Position numbers and translations under genes: made by a program. The notes under the pieces are model-generated. The model was not told where the DNA came from and ran no database searches. It worked only from the letters and a program-made list of their open reading frames with translations. Positions 7,477-16,523 of a stretch of 64,000 bases of DNA are shown here, piece by piece. The stretch is from Phosphitispora fastidiosa. GTDB taxonomy: Bacteria > Bacillota > Thermincolia > Thermincolales > UBA2595. Position 1 is the first letter of the stretch. Each line of letters starts with the position of its first letter. Where the stretch lies: positions 372,001 through 436,000 of the forward strand of contig NZ_JAHHUL010000001.1 in the NCBI RefSeq assembly GCF_019008365.1. Reading direction: 5' to 3'.

Positions 7477-8200
7477 TATTCCACAAGCCTGCCAAATCAA
7501 GTTCGCCATTATTAATTTTCTCTAAAACATCTTTTGCCGCCAACTGTTCGGCCTCTTTCTTAGTCCGTCCGGTTCCCTCGCCCCACAGCCTGCCCCTGAT
7601 ACTTACTCCGGCAACAAAGGTCTTGCAGTGGTCGGGACCATGCTCCTTTATTATCTCATAGGAAAGAGGGCTGTCACAGTATTTCTGGACAAGTTCCTGA
7701 AGGTGGGTCTTATAATCTGTGATAATACCCCCATCCTTAACAACTCTCTCAATAACCGGCCCCAGCTTATCCAGAATAAACCGGTAGGTTGTGTCCATGC
7801 CGCGATCAAGGTAGATTGCTCCGATAAGAGATTCCATGGCATCTGCAAGGATTGAGGGACGTTCCCTGCCCCCGCTCCTTTCCTCTCCCTTGCCCATATA
7901 CAAATAATCCCCCAGGCACAGGGAACCGGCCACTTCTGCCAATGACGGCTCACATACGATGCCTGCCCTGATCTTTGTCAGGGTTCCCTCAGGATACTGG
8001 GGATACTGTCTGTAAAGATAATCACTGATAACCAGTTCCAGTACCGCATCTCCCAGAAATTCCAGCCGCTGGTTATGCTCCATTTCAGCATTCTTGTTTT
8101 CATGGGCATAAGAACTATGGGTAAGAGCCAGGGTAAGGTGACTACTGTCATCCCATGCAATACCTAATTTTGCTTTCAGTTGATTCAGGAAATCACTCAT
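7469..8200 (-). CDS. rnc: Ribonuclease III
   Basis: A 243-residue RNase III. The signature QRLEFLGDAVLELVIS is at ~43-58 and the second acidic motif DAMESLIGAIYLD at ~118-130, followed by a double-stranded RNA-binding domain (~160-230). It cuts double-stranded RNA, including rRNA precursors. The ATG at 8200 overlaps the fabF stop by eight bases, making it the last conserved gene of the lipid run before the radical SAM gene. Confidence 0.96.
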   Translation of the reverse strand: MSDFLNQLKAKLGIAWDDSSHLTLALTHSSYAHENKNAEMEHNQRLEFLGDAVLELVISDYLYRQYPQYPEGTLTKIRAGIVCEPSLAEVAGSLCLGDYLYMGKGEERSGGRERPSILADAMESLIGAIYLDRGMDTTYRFILDKLGPVIERVVKDGGIITDYKTHLQELVQKYCDSPLSYEIIKEHGPDHCKTFVAGVSIRGRLWGEGTGRTKKEAEQLAAKDVLEKINNGELDLAGLWNNE

Positions 8201-9431
8201 ACTTTTTCACTACCACAGTGGCATTATGACCACCAAATCCGAAGGAATTGGACATCGCCACCTTGACATTACGGCTTACAGCCTTATTGGGCACATAGTA
8301 CAGGTCACACTCGGGGTCCGGGTGTTCATAGTTAATCGTCGGGGGGATGATACTATTTACGATAACCAGAGCACAAATAATGGTTTCAATGCCCCCGGCA
8401 GCGCCAAGCAAATGACCTGTCATCGACTTGGTGGAACTTATGGCAATATCCCGGGCATGTTCCCGAAAAACTTTTGTAATGGCCTTGGTTTCGCTAATAT
8501 CACCAACCGGAGTTGATGTGCCATGAGCGTTAATATAATCCACTTCACCGGGGTCAATACCGGCATCCCTGAGAGCAAGTTCCATTGCCCTGGCTGCACC
8601 TTCCCCTTCGGGGTCTGAAGCAGTGATGTGATACGCATCACAAGTTACTCCATACCCGGCCAGTTCAGCATAAATCCGGGCATTCCTGGCAAGGGCATGG
8701 TCAAGTGATTCCAGAATCAGGACACCTGCACCTTCACCCATAATAAAACCGTCACGTTCCCTGTCAAAGGGACGGCTTGCCTTCTCAGGGGCATCATTCC
8801 TCGTGGACATAGCCTTCATGGAACAGAACCCTGCCATGGCCAGAGGAATAATCGGAGCCTCGGTGCCTCCTGTTACCATTACATCAACCTCACCCCTCTG
8901 GATAAGCCGGAAGGCTTCTCCGATTGAGTTTGTACTAGATGCACACGCACTGACACTCGTCAGGTTGGGTCCCTTAAAACCATAGCTAATAGCTACCTGA
9001 GCGCCTGCGATATTAGCAATCATCATCGGGACAAAGAAAGGGCTTATCCTGCCGGGGCCCTTTTCAATAAGAACCCTGGCCTGATTTTCCACGGTCTCAA
9101 TGCCCCCAACACCTGAACCCAGCAGAATGCCGACACGCTCCTTTTCCAGTTGATCCGGTTGGATTCCGGCATCCTCCAGAGCTATATTTGTGGCCGCAAT
9201 GGCAAAATGGGTATATCTATCCATCCTGCGGGCCTCTTTTTTATCAAGATAGTCTAATGGATCAAAGTCTCTGATTTCACCGGCTATCCTGGTAGGCAGC
9301 TGGTGTGCATCAAACCGTGTGATTGGCACAATGCCGCTCCTGCCGTTGACAATTGAATCCCAGAACTTATCCCGGCCCGTGCCAACCGGTGTCACCATCC
9401 CTACTCCGGTTACTACAACTCTTTTATCCAA
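8193..9431 (-). CDS. fabF: 3-oxoacyl-[ACP] synthase II
   Basis: A 412-residue beta-ketoacyl-ACP synthase that elongates fatty acids by condensing malonyl-ACP with acyl-ACP. The Cys-His-His triad is visible: SACASSTNS (Cys ~164), NAHGTSTPVGD (His ~303) and KSMTGHLLGAAG (His ~340). I choose the TTG at 9431, giving MDKRVVVTG as in other FabF proteins; it lies four bases after the preceding gene's stop. The ORF extends 12 codons further upstream, into the preceding gene. Part of the FapR-led operon. Confidence 0.95.
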   Translation of the reverse strand: MDKRVVVTGVGMVTPVGTGRDKFWDSIVNGRSGIVPITRFDAHQLPTRIAGEIRDFDPLDYLDKKEARRMDRYTHFAIAATNIALEDAGIQPDQLEKERVGILLGSGVGGIETVENQARVLIEKGPGRISPFFVPMMIANIAGAQVAISYGFKGPNLTSVSACASSTNSIGEAFRLIQRGEVDVMVTGGTEAPIIPLAMAGFCSMKAMSTRNDAPEKASRPFDRERDGFIMGEGAGVLILESLDHALARNARIYAELAGYGVTCDAYHITASDPEGEGAARAMELALRDAGIDPGEVDYINAHGTSTPVGDISETKAITKVFREHARDIAISSTKSMTGHLLGAAGGIETIICALVIVNSIIPPTINYEHPDPECDLYYVPNKAVSRNVKVAMSNSFGFGGHNATVVVKKYE

Positions 9432-9435
9432 ATTG

Positions 9436-10392
9436 CTACACCCCACTCTCGGCCTTATCCATCTCAAGAAGAAGTCTTTTAAAAATTTCTTTTACCGGTA
9501 ATATATCTTTTATTTCACCGACTCTTTCCCCGGAAAAAACAAGTCCGTTCTCTGTATCACCCTGCTGTGACCTGATGAGAGCCTTTAGAATGCAGAAGGA
9601 CCGGGAACATTTTTTAAGACAGTTATCACAGGTATCGGGTTTCAGGTCATCTCCGTCAAACAGCCGCCTGATGAAACTGTTCATAATACTCCTTCCCGGA
9701 AGTCCTACCGGACTCTGGATAAGGACAACATCTTCAGGCTCGGCCTTAAGGTACAGTCTCTTAAATTCCTCTGAGGCATTACATTCCTCACTGGCTACAA
9801 ACCTGGTGCCCATCTGGACTGCATTGGCTCCCATCCCGAAAGCCTCTTTGATGGCGCTCCCGTCAATAATTCCGCCGGCTGCAATAACAGGAATTTTAAC
9901 AGCTGCTCTTACTTTGGGAATAAGATCCTTCATTGATTCCAAAGTACCCAGATGCCCTCCGGCTTCCTTACCTTCAACAACAACTGCAGCGGCCCCCAGC
10001 CTTTCAGAAAGCTGGGCTAGTTTTGGTGTTGAGACAATAGGCACAACCGGCACCCCGGAGGCTTTGCCCCAGGTAAACATATCCCTGGAAAACCCGGCCC
10101 CGGAAACAATCAGGTCAATACCTTCATCTATTGCGGTCTTCACAAGGTTAGCAAATTCCCTGGCAGCGAACATTATGTTGATACCTACTATCCCCTTGGT
10201 TAAATCCCTGGCTTTAGCAATCTCTTTTCTTAATTCATCAACACTCATCCCTGTTGCCGCGATCAAGCCTACTCCACCCTCTTCAGCAACAGCTGCGGCA
10301 AGGTCGGCTGTTGAAATCCTAACAGCCATGCCACCCTGGATTATAGGCATGTCAGGTATTAAGTCCCCGATCTTAAAGTCCGGAAATTTCAT
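9436..10392 (-). CDS. FabK-like/nitronate monooxygenase-like flavoprotein with C-terminal Cys cluster
   Basis: A 318-residue TIM-barrel flavoenzyme of the NPD/FabK family. The N-terminal PIIQGGMAVRIS, IVSGAG, EGKEAGGHLG, IPVIAAGGI and MGTRFVAS motifs mark the FMN and substrate site. It is a second, divergent copy beside the canonical fabK at 12486. Near the C-terminus it carries an extra cluster, CDNCLKKCSRSFC, absent from the other copy, which could bind a metal or Fe-S cluster. It lies between acpP and fabF, so a role in enoyl reduction or removal of a reactive by-product is likely. The ATG at 10392 follows a GGAGGAGAG site. Confidence 0.82.
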   Translation of the reverse strand: MKFPDFKIGDLIPDMPIIQGGMAVRISTADLAAAVAEEGGVGLIAATGMSVDELRKEIAKARDLTKGIVGINIMFAAREFANLVKTAIDEGIDLIVSGAGFSRDMFTWGKASGVPVVPIVSTPKLAQLSERLGAAAVVVEGKEAGGHLGTLESMKDLIPKVRAAVKIPVIAAGGIIDGSAIKEAFGMGANAVQMGTRFVASEECNASEEFKRLYLKAEPEDVVLIQSPVGLPGRSIMNSFIRRLFDGDDLKPDTCDNCLKKCSRSFCILKALIRSQQGDTENGLVFSGERVGEIKDILPVKEIFKRLLLEMDKAESGV

Positions 10393-10484
10393 TTCTCTCC
10401 TCCATTTCTTCACTGCAGAAAGGACACAAGGCTGACAAACTCTGCAGTTAAAAACCCTCAAAGACCAGTCAGAATAATTCGTAA

Positions 10485-10512
10485 GGAGTCCCGCATGTAT
10501 CCACGGGACTCC
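10485..10512. repeat. Intercistronic hairpin between acpP and the fabK-like gene
   Basis: GGAGTCCCG and CGGGACTCC form a perfect 9-bp stem with a 10-base loop, 12 bases after the acpP stop. There is no T-run, so it more likely stabilises or processes the mRNA, which fits the need for extra ACP, than terminates it. Confidence 0.6.
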
Positions 10513-10524
10513 GGCAAACCACGC

Positions 10525-10764
10525 TTACTGGTTTTCCTTTTCTTCGATGTATTTGACAGCATTTCCCACAGTCTTAATTTTTTCAGCATCCTCATCAGGA
10601 ATTTCCATATCAAATTCCTCCTCGAAAGCCATAACCAGTTCAACTATATCTAATGAGTCTGCACCCAGGTCGTCTACAAACGTGGATTCCAAGGTTACCT
10701 CTTCATCTTCGACACTCAACTGGTCCACGATTATACTTTTCACCTTGTCAAAAACAGCTGACAT
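10525..10764 (-). CDS. acpP: Acyl carrier protein
   Basis: A 79-residue acidic protein with the phosphopantetheine attachment serine in [13 protein letters not shown] (Ser ~38). It carries growing acyl chains through the cycle. The ATG at 10764 follows an AAGGAGGTG site; an in-frame start three codons upstream has none. A strong hairpin follows the gene. Confidence 0.97.
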   Translation of the reverse strand: MSAVFDKVKSIIVDQLSVEDEEVTLESTFVDDLGADSLDIVELVMAFEEEFDMEIPDEDAEKIKTVGNAVKYIEEKENQ

Positions 10765-10805
10765 TTCCAGCACCTCCTTCCAGCAAACATCTAAGTATTT
10801 TCAAA

Positions 10806-11549
10806 TTACTGCATTACCATCCCGCCATCAACAGCAATGGTCTGCCCAGTAATATAACTGGCCGCATCAGACACCAGGAACAAAACCGCATCTGCCACAT
10901 CCTGAGGATTCCCAATCCTGCCAAGAGGAATCTGGTTTATCAGTTCTTTTTTCATATCCTCAGGTAGAGCATCGGTCATCTGGGTTTCAATAAACCCGGG
11001 AGCGACAGCGTTACATGTAATCCCCCGCGACCCCAGCTCTCTGGCTACCGATTTTGAAAAACCGATAATTCCTGCCTTGGAAGCCCCGTAATTGGCCTGT
11101 CCGGCATTTCCCATCAAACCAATCACAGACGATATGCTGACTATCCTACCATACCTCTGTTTCATCATTATCCTGGAAACAGCCTTGGTACAAAGGAACG
11201 TGCCTTTTAAGTTTACATTGAGAACTGTATCCCAGTCCTCTTCTTTCATCCGTAGTAACAGTGTATCTCGGGTGATACCGGCATTATTCACCAAAATATC
11301 TATTCTGCCAAATTCAGCTACGGCTTTTTTTACAAAATTGTCAACTTCATCTGCAACAGTAACGTTTCCTGATAGTTCCAGAGCTCGCTGACCCAGATTA
11401 CGGATTTCAGCAGCAACTTCGGCAACTGATTCCTGGCTAAGGTCAACTACTGCCACATCAGCTCCACTTTCTGCAAGCCTGAGAGCTATTGTTCTTCCTA
11501 TACCGCGGCCTGCACCGGTAACAAGCGCAGTTTTGCCTCTAAGAACCAT
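10806..11549 (-). CDS. fabG: 3-oxoacyl-[ACP] reductase
   Basis: A 247-residue short-chain dehydrogenase. The NADPH-binding TGAGRGIGR lies at ~12-20, NNAG at ~88, and the Ser-Tyr-Lys triad includes YGASKAG at ~153-159. It reduces 3-oxoacyl-ACP to 3-hydroxyacyl-ACP. Length and motifs are normal, and the start follows AAGGAGG. It sits between fabD and acpP in the operon. Confidence 0.96.
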   Translation of the reverse strand: MVLRGKTALVTGAGRGIGRTIALRLAESGADVAVVDLSQESVAEVAAEIRNLGQRALELSGNVTVADEVDNFVKKAVAEFGRIDILVNNAGITRDTLLLRMKEEDWDTVLNVNLKGTFLCTKAVSRIMMKQRYGRIVSISSVIGLMGNAGQANYGASKAGIIGFSKSVARELGSRGITCNAVAPGFIETQMTDALPEDMKKELINQIPLGRIGNPQDVADAVLFLVSDAASYITGQTIAVDGGMVMQ

Positions 11550-11550
11550 T

Positions 11551-12483
11551 CTATATAACCTCCTTCAAATTATCAAGGGTCTTTTCTAATGACGTCACAT
11601 CCTCGACATTTAAAAATATTTTTTCCCTGACAATTTTTTTGCCTAATCCCGATAATACCTTACCCGGGCCTGTTTCAATAAATACTTCTGTACCTATTTC
11701 CGCCAACTGCCTGGTGCACCCTTCCCACCTTACGGGACTGCTGACCTGTCTTAGCAGCAGCCGCCTGACCTCGGCAGCGGAACCGACCGTCTCGGCCGTA
11801 ACATTTGAAATCAGCGGACAGACAGGCTCATTAAATGTAACCTTATCCAGCTCTGCAGCCAGTCGCTCAGCTGCTTCCTGCATCAAACTAGAATGAAAAG
11901 GTCCGCTCACCTGTAATGGAACAACTCTCTTAGCCCCATATTCAAGACATAACTCCATGGCCTTGTTAAGAGCCCGTGTTTCACCTGCGATTACAATCTG
12001 GCCGGGACAATTATAGTTGGCAGCTTCCACTACACCTTCCAGCGAGGCTTTCTGACAGGCCTTGAGCACATTATCTGTGTCCAGCCCCAAAACCGCTGCC
12101 ATCCCGGCATCAGAGGAGCAAGCCTGCATAAACAGTCCCCGTTTCCTGACCAGCTGCACTGAATCCGGAAAGGTCAAGGCCTGTGCGGCCACCAGGGCAG
12201 AGTATTCCCCAAGGCTGTGCCCGGCAGCAGCGTCAGGAGTTATGCCATGTTCCCGCAACACCTCCCGGCAGGCTGTACTTACGGTTAGAATTGCCGGCTG
12301 GGTATTAGAGGTCATTTTCAATTCATCCTCCGGGCCTTCAAAACACAGCTTCTTGAGGTCAAATCCAAGGACTTCATTCGCCTGCTCAAAAACCTGCCTG
12401 GCAATAGAAAAACTATCATATAATTCCTTGCCCATACCTACATATTGCGACCCCTGCCCGGGGAAAACAAAAGCAGTTTTCAT
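11551..12483 (-). CDS. fabD: Malonyl-CoA:ACP transacylase
   Basis: A 310-residue FabD. The serine hydrolase-like GHSLGEYSAL motif (Ser ~92), QGSQYVGMG near the N-terminus and the catalytic His in GPFHSSLM are visible. It loads malonyl groups onto ACP. It ends one base before fabG starts and begins just after fabK. Confidence 0.96.
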   Translation of the reverse strand: MKTAFVFPGQGSQYVGMGKELYDSFSIARQVFEQANEVLGFDLKKLCFEGPEDELKMTSNTQPAILTVSTACREVLREHGITPDAAAGHSLGEYSALVAAQALTFPDSVQLVRKRGLFMQACSSDAGMAAVLGLDTDNVLKACQKASLEGVVEAANYNCPGQIVIAGETRALNKAMELCLEYGAKRVVPLQVSGPFHSSLMQEAAERLAAELDKVTFNEPVCPLISNVTAETVGSAAEVRRLLLRQVSSPVRWEGCTRQLAEIGTEVFIETGPGKVLSGLGKKIVREKIFLNVEDVTSLEKTLDNLKEVI

Positions 12484-12485
12484 GG

Positions 12486-13421
12486 CTACACCTCCAGGGT
12501 GGCCACTACTGACCGGGCTCCTGTGATTATTTCATTTATAATTTCCTCAGCTGTCTTGATCTCTTTTATCAGGCCGGCTATCTGCCCACAGGCAACAGTG
12601 CCTGTTTCTGTGTCACCGTCAATCATGGCCGATTTCAGCTTCCCGGCGCCAAGTTCCTCCATTTCCGTAACAGGTGCACAGTTTCTTTCCATTTCTTCAT
12701 AAAGTTTGGTCAGCTTGTTTTTCAGTGACCTTACCGGATGACCGGTAACACGACCGCTGACTGCAGTATCCCTGTCCTTTGCCTTCAAAATCATCTGTTT
12801 GATGTTTTCGTGAATTTCGCACTCCAGGGCACACATAAACCTCGTTCCAATCTGCACTCCTGCTGCCCCGAGGGCAAGAGCCGCAACCACTCCCCTGCCG
12901 TCCGCTATTCCTCCGGCTGCTATGACAGGTATTTTCACAGCATCAACAACCTGAGGAACCAGCGCCATTGTCGTTAACTCACCAATATGTCCTCCCGATT
13001 CCGTACCCTCGGCCACCACAGCATCTACTCCAGCCTTTTCCAAACGCTGAGCCAGGGCTACAGACGGAATCACAGGAATAACTTTTGTCCCAATCTCCTT
13101 AAGCTGGGGTATGTATTTTGCAGGGTTTCCGGCTCCGGTTGTAATCACCGGCACCTTTTCTTCGAGAATAACCTGCATTACCTCCTCAACAAAGGGTGAC
13201 ATCATCATAACATTGACCCCAAAAGGTTTAGCCGTTATTTCCCTGGCCCTTATCACCTGTTCCCGGACCCATTTTCCGTCATTATGGCCTGAACCGATGA
13301 TACCCAGGCCCCCGGCTTCAGATACGGCCGCTGCCAGCGAAGCCGTAGAAACCCATGCCATTCCGCCTTGAATAATGGGATACTCTATACCCAGTAAATC
13401 ACAGATCACAGTTTTTCTCAT
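12486..13421 (-). CDS. fabK: Enoyl-[ACP] reductase II (FabK)
   Basis: A 311-residue FMN-dependent enoyl reductase with IQGGMAWVSTASLA at the N-terminus, ITTGAGNP, AEGTESGGHIG, IPVIAAGGIADGRG and IGTRFMCA. FabK replaces FabI for the last step of each elongation round in many Clostridia. No fabI is visible in this cluster, supporting FabK as the functional enzyme. The start follows AGGAGGAATTAG. Confidence 0.93.
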   Translation of the reverse strand: MRKTVICDLLGIEYPIIQGGMAWVSTASLAAAVSEAGGLGIIGSGHNDGKWVREQVIRAREITAKPFGVNVMMMSPFVEEVMQVILEEKVPVITTGAGNPAKYIPQLKEIGTKVIPVIPSVALAQRLEKAGVDAVVAEGTESGGHIGELTTMALVPQVVDAVKIPVIAAGGIADGRGVVAALALGAAGVQIGTRFMCALECEIHENIKQMILKAKDRDTAVSGRVTGHPVRSLKNKLTKLYEEMERNCAPVTEMEELGAGKLKSAMIDGDTETGTVACGQIAGLIKEIKTAEEIINEIITGARSVVATLEV

Positions 13422-13459
13422 CTAATTCCTCCTACTGATTATTCCAAATGTTCTTCCGG

Positions 13460-14488
13460 TTATACTGCCCATCTGATTACCCCGGCTCCCCATGTAAGGC
13501 CTGCTCCGAAGCCCACCAGGGCAATATTGTCACCTTTTTTGATTTTCCCTTCAAGCAAAGCTTCATGTAAGGCAACTGGTATTGATGCCGAAGACGTATT
13601 TCCGTATTTGGCAACATTTACATATACCTTTTCATCCGGCAGTCTCAGCCTCTTTGCTGCAGCCTTAATGATCCGGATATTGGCTTGGTGAGGTATAAAA
13701 AGATTAATGTCTCCGTTGGTCATCCCAGCTTTGAGAACAGCGTTGGCAGCACATTCACCCATAATGCGGACAGCAAATTTAAATACCTCTGAACCAGCCA
13801 TTTGTAAATATTCTGCGTATCCGGCCCTGCTTTCTTTACCGGAAGTTCCCGGGATCCCGCAGCACAAGGATCCGGCCGCACTGAGCTTTAACAACTCGCC
13901 GCCGGAACCATCGGAGCCCAGTTCGAGGGAAAGAATACCAAACCCCTGGTCAACCGGTCTCAAAACTACCGCACCGGCGCCGTCTCCGAATAAAACGCAG
14001 GTATTCCTGTCGCCCCAGTCAATTACCCTGGATAAAGCCTCTGCTCCAATAACCAAAACTGTTTGATACATACCGGTTTGAACAAACTGGCTGGCTACAG
14101 CCAATGCATATACAAAACCGGTACATCCTGCGGAAACGTCAAATGCTGCCGCCTTTATGGCGCCAATCTTTTCCTGTACCAGACAGGCCGTTGACGGAAA
14201 GTACATATCAGGCGTTACAGTGGCCACAACAATTAAATCAACTGCATCAGGTGTTAATCCGGCATTTTCCAGTGCCATTTCTCCTGCCTTTACGGCGAGG
14301 TCAGAAGTTGTCATGGTTTCGTCAATAATCCTGCGCTCTCCAATACCTGTCCTTGTTTTCACCCATTCATCAGAGGTATCAACCATTTTTTCCAGTTCCT
14401 GGTTTGTTAATACCCTCTCCGGAAGACAAATACCGGTACCGGTTATCCCCACCGGTATGCTACCCACTGGCACTGTCATCATCTCCAT
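13460..14488 (-). CDS. fabH: 3-oxoacyl-[ACP] synthase III
   Basis: A ~342-residue initiating condensing enzyme. The catalytic Cys is in SAGCTGFVYAL (~120), the His in PHQANIRI and the Asn in YGNTSSAS. It condenses acyl-CoA with malonyl-ACP to start chains. The gene overlaps the plsX end by up to 29 bases; the exact start is uncertain, since ATG and GTG codons between 14488 and about 14461 are all in frame before the conserved VGITGTG. Confidence 0.95.
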   Translation of the reverse strand: MEMMTVPVGSIPVGITGTGICLPERVLTNQELEKMVDTSDEWVKTRTGIGERRIIDETMTTSDLAVKAGEMALENAGLTPDAVDLIVVATVTPDMYFPSTACLVQEKIGAIKAAAFDVSAGCTGFVYALAVASQFVQTGMYQTVLVIGAEALSRVIDWGDRNTCVLFGDGAGAVVLRPVDQGFGILSLELGSDGSGGELLKLSAAGSLCCGIPGTSGKESRAGYAEYLQMAGSEVFKFAVRIMGECAANAVLKAGMTNGDINLFIPHQANIRIIKAAAKRLRLPDEKVYVNVAKYGNTSSASIPVALHEALLEGKIKKGDNIALVGFGAGLTWGAGVIRWAV

Positions 14489-15479
14489 TCGGTTTCTCCG
14501 TAATACTGTCTTTTATACAATTAACTACATGAATCTCAACACATTCTTTGGCCACCCGGATGGCGTTTTTGATTGCCCGGGCTTGTGAACTGCCGTGGCT
14601 GATAACCGCTACTCCATTAACTCCCAGGAGGGGAGCTCCGCCGCTTTCAGCATAATCAATTTTTTTCCTGAGGCCTTTGGCCTGCGAAAATACCAAGGCA
14701 GCGCCGATTTTGACAAAGATGTTTTTCATGAACTCTTCTCTGAGCATAGACATAAGGTCCTTGGCCAGGCCTTCACCAAACTTCAGGACAATATTTCCCA
14801 CAAAGCCGTCACATACAATAACATCGGCAATTCCGCCCGTAATGTCACGGCCCTCCACATTGCCCACAAAATTCAGCCCGCTTTCCTTAATAAGCTGATA
14901 TGCTTCCACATATAGGGGATTCCCCTTGGTTTCCTCTTCGCCGATGTTAAGCAGGCCTATCCTCGGGTTTGTTGCACCAAGAATCTTATTAGAATAAATA
15001 CTACCCATAACCGCAAACTGGAGGAGGTTTTGGGGATCACATACCGCATTTGCGCCTACATCCAGAAAAAGGCTTCTGCCTTTTACTGTAGGAAGCACGC
15101 TAGCAATAGCCGGGCGGTGAATGCCTTTTATCCGTCCCAGTCCCAGCAGGGCCGCACCCATAGCCGCTCCCGTATTGCCTGCCGAAACAACCGCATCAGC
15201 AGCGCCTTCCTTTACCAGCCTGGTACTGACAACGATAGACGAATTCTTCTTCTTTCTGATAGCTGCTCCAGGCGCTTCTCCCATTTCAATTACTTCCGGA
15301 GCATGAATCACGGAAACAGCGGCTTTTCCGATTTCATATTGGGCCAATTCCTTTTTGATCCTAACCTCATCCCCAACCAGGATTATTTCCAATCCAAGCT
15401 CCTGTGATGCTTCAACTGCGCCTTTAACTGTTTCAACCGGGGCGTAATCGCCTCCCATGGCATCAACCGCGATTTTCAA
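14460..15479 (-). CDS. plsX: Phosphate acyltransferase PlsX
   Basis: A 339-residue PlsX, starting MKIAVDAMGGDYAP as in the family. It makes acyl-phosphate from acyl-ACP for phospholipid synthesis by PlsY and PlsC. It follows fapR with a 17-base overlap and precedes fabH, the standard FapR-regulon order. Confidence 0.97.
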   Translation of the reverse strand: MKIAVDAMGGDYAPVETVKGAVEASQELGLEIILVGDEVRIKKELAQYEIGKAAVSVIHAPEVIEMGEAPGAAIRKKKNSSIVVSTRLVKEGAADAVVSAGNTGAAMGAALLGLGRIKGIHRPAIASVLPTVKGRSLFLDVGANAVCDPQNLLQFAVMGSIYSNKILGATNPRIGLLNIGEEETKGNPLYVEAYQLIKESGLNFVGNVEGRDITGGIADVIVCDGFVGNIVLKFGEGLAKDLMSMLREEFMKNIFVKIGAALVFSQAKGLRKKIDYAESGGAPLLGVNGVAVISHGSSQARAIKNAIRVAKECVEIHVVNCIKDSITEKPNGDDDSASG

Positions 15480-16056
15480 TTTTTACTCCCTCCTCGAGGT
15501 CAACGGCAAATACTCTGAATTTGCCTTTAAAAACCACCTCAGCTCCGGATTTGGATGTTACCGAAATATTATATTTATTACCACTTTTGCTGTTTATAAC
15601 CGCCTTGGCTACAATTCTCTCCCCCAGTGAAATGGGCCTTTCAAACGACACCCTAGCTACACCCGTAAGAGCCACCTCGGCATCAACAATGGCTACAGCC
15701 AATGAATTTGCCTGGGCAAACAGGATATGCCCCCTGGCAATCCGGTTCCTCTCAAACACCATGTCCCCCGTTATCTCCAAGAGGGACAGACCGGATTTTT
15801 CAAGTTCAAGGTCGATTAGATCACCAATAATTTCCCTGCCTGCCAGGGACTTGACCTTGGCATAAGAGTTCTCGGCATACTGCTTTGTTCTTTCACGAAG
15901 TTCAGGAATACCCATTTCAAGCCTGTCAAGCCTGATAGTCTGCACACTGACATTAAACATGCGGGCCAGTTCCTCATCTGTAACAAACGGGTTCCCGGCA
16001 ATAAATGAATTTAGTTTTTTGTGTCTAATGGGTTTTGGCAGAGATACACTACCCAT
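15463..16056 (-). CDS. fapR: Fatty acid biosynthesis transcriptional regulator FapR
   Basis: A 197-residue repressor with an N-terminal HTH (~20-55, VTDEELARMFNVSVQTIRLDR) and a hotdog-fold effector domain that senses malonyl-CoA. Its promoter and a 17-bp FapR operator lie at 16080-16129, so it probably represses its own operon until malonyl-CoA accumulates. The gene heads the lipid run. Confidence 0.95.
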   Translation of the reverse strand: MGSVSLPKPIRHKKLNSFIAGNPFVTDEELARMFNVSVQTIRLDRLEMGIPELRERTKQYAENSYAKVKSLAGREIIGDLIDLELEKSGLSLLEITGDMVFERNRIARGHILFAQANSLAVAIVDAEVALTGVARVSFERPISLGERIVAKAVINSKSGNKYNISVTSKSGAEVVFKGKFRVFAVDLEEGVKIENRG

Positions 16057-16079
16057 TCTTCCCCCACCACCATTTATAT

Positions 16080-16096
16080 TTAGTACCTGGTCCTAA
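16080..16096. promoter_or_regulatory. FapR operator
   Basis: TTAGTACCTGGTCCTAA, an imperfect 17-bp palindrome one base from perfect symmetry outside the centre and very close to the known FapR site. It begins a few bases downstream of the -10 box, where bound FapR would block transcription. Confidence 0.9.
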
Positions 16097-16100
16097 CAAT

Positions 16101-16129
16101 AGTATATAATACCATCTTTTATATTGCAA
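16101..16129 (-). promoter_or_regulatory. Promoter of the fapR-fab operon
   Basis: On the minus strand TTGCAA (16124-16129), 17-base spacer, TATACT (16101-16106). The FapR operator follows immediately. Confidence 0.75.
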
Positions 16130-16249
16130 GATATCACAGAAAAATATTCCTCCAAGCAGTAGATGTCCTGTCATTACTAATAAATTTCATCGCTCTGGGA
16201 GCCTGCAAAAAATAATCCTCTATTCCGAAATTACTCCGGGATAAACAAA

Positions 16250-16280
16250 TAAGCAGGCTGTCCCTCTGACAGCCTGCCAT
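16250..16280 (-). terminator. Terminator after rpmF
   Basis: GCAGGCTGTC and GACAGCCTGC form a perfect 10-bp stem with a five-base loop, followed on the minus strand by TTATTTGTTTA. It separates rpmF from the fapR promoter. Confidence 0.75.
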
Positions 16281-16319
16281 AATATTTGATCAGGAAAACA
16301 CCTGATGCGACCAATACAA

Positions 16320-16502
16320 TTATTCATTTACGGTTGCAATAACCTCTTTATCCTTGTAATAGCCGCATCCCGGGCAAACCCGGTGAGGCATTTTGGGTTC
16401 ATGGCATTGCGGGCATAAAATGAACCTCGGGGCTTCTATCTTCTGCTGTGCTCTGCGCATGTTTTTCCTGGTTTTGGAATGTCTTCTCTTCGGTACTCCC
16501 AT
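16320..16502 (-). CDS. rpmF: 50S ribosomal protein L32
   Basis: A 60-residue L32 starting MGVPKRRHSKTRKNMRRA with the zinc-binding C-x2-C...C-x2-C pattern (CPQC, CPGC) intact, so this is the zinc form. It follows yceD, the near-universal arrangement. Confidence 0.97.
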   Translation of the reverse strand: MGVPKRRHSKTRKNMRRAQQKIEAPRFILCPQCHEPKMPHRVCPGCGYYKDKEVIATVNE

Positions 16503-16523
16503 TTCCTACACCTCCTTTAAATC

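Noticed and set aside
9353-10435. 360-codon plus-strand frame opposite the fabK-like gene
   Set aside because: Antisense shadow of a well-supported gene; Ser/Pro/Leu-rich with no motif and no ribosome site.
10485-10512. Rho-independent terminator between acpP and the fabK-like gene
   Set aside because: Strong stem but no T-run on the minus strand; the genes are closely spaced parts of one lipid run, so it is listed as an intercistronic hairpin.
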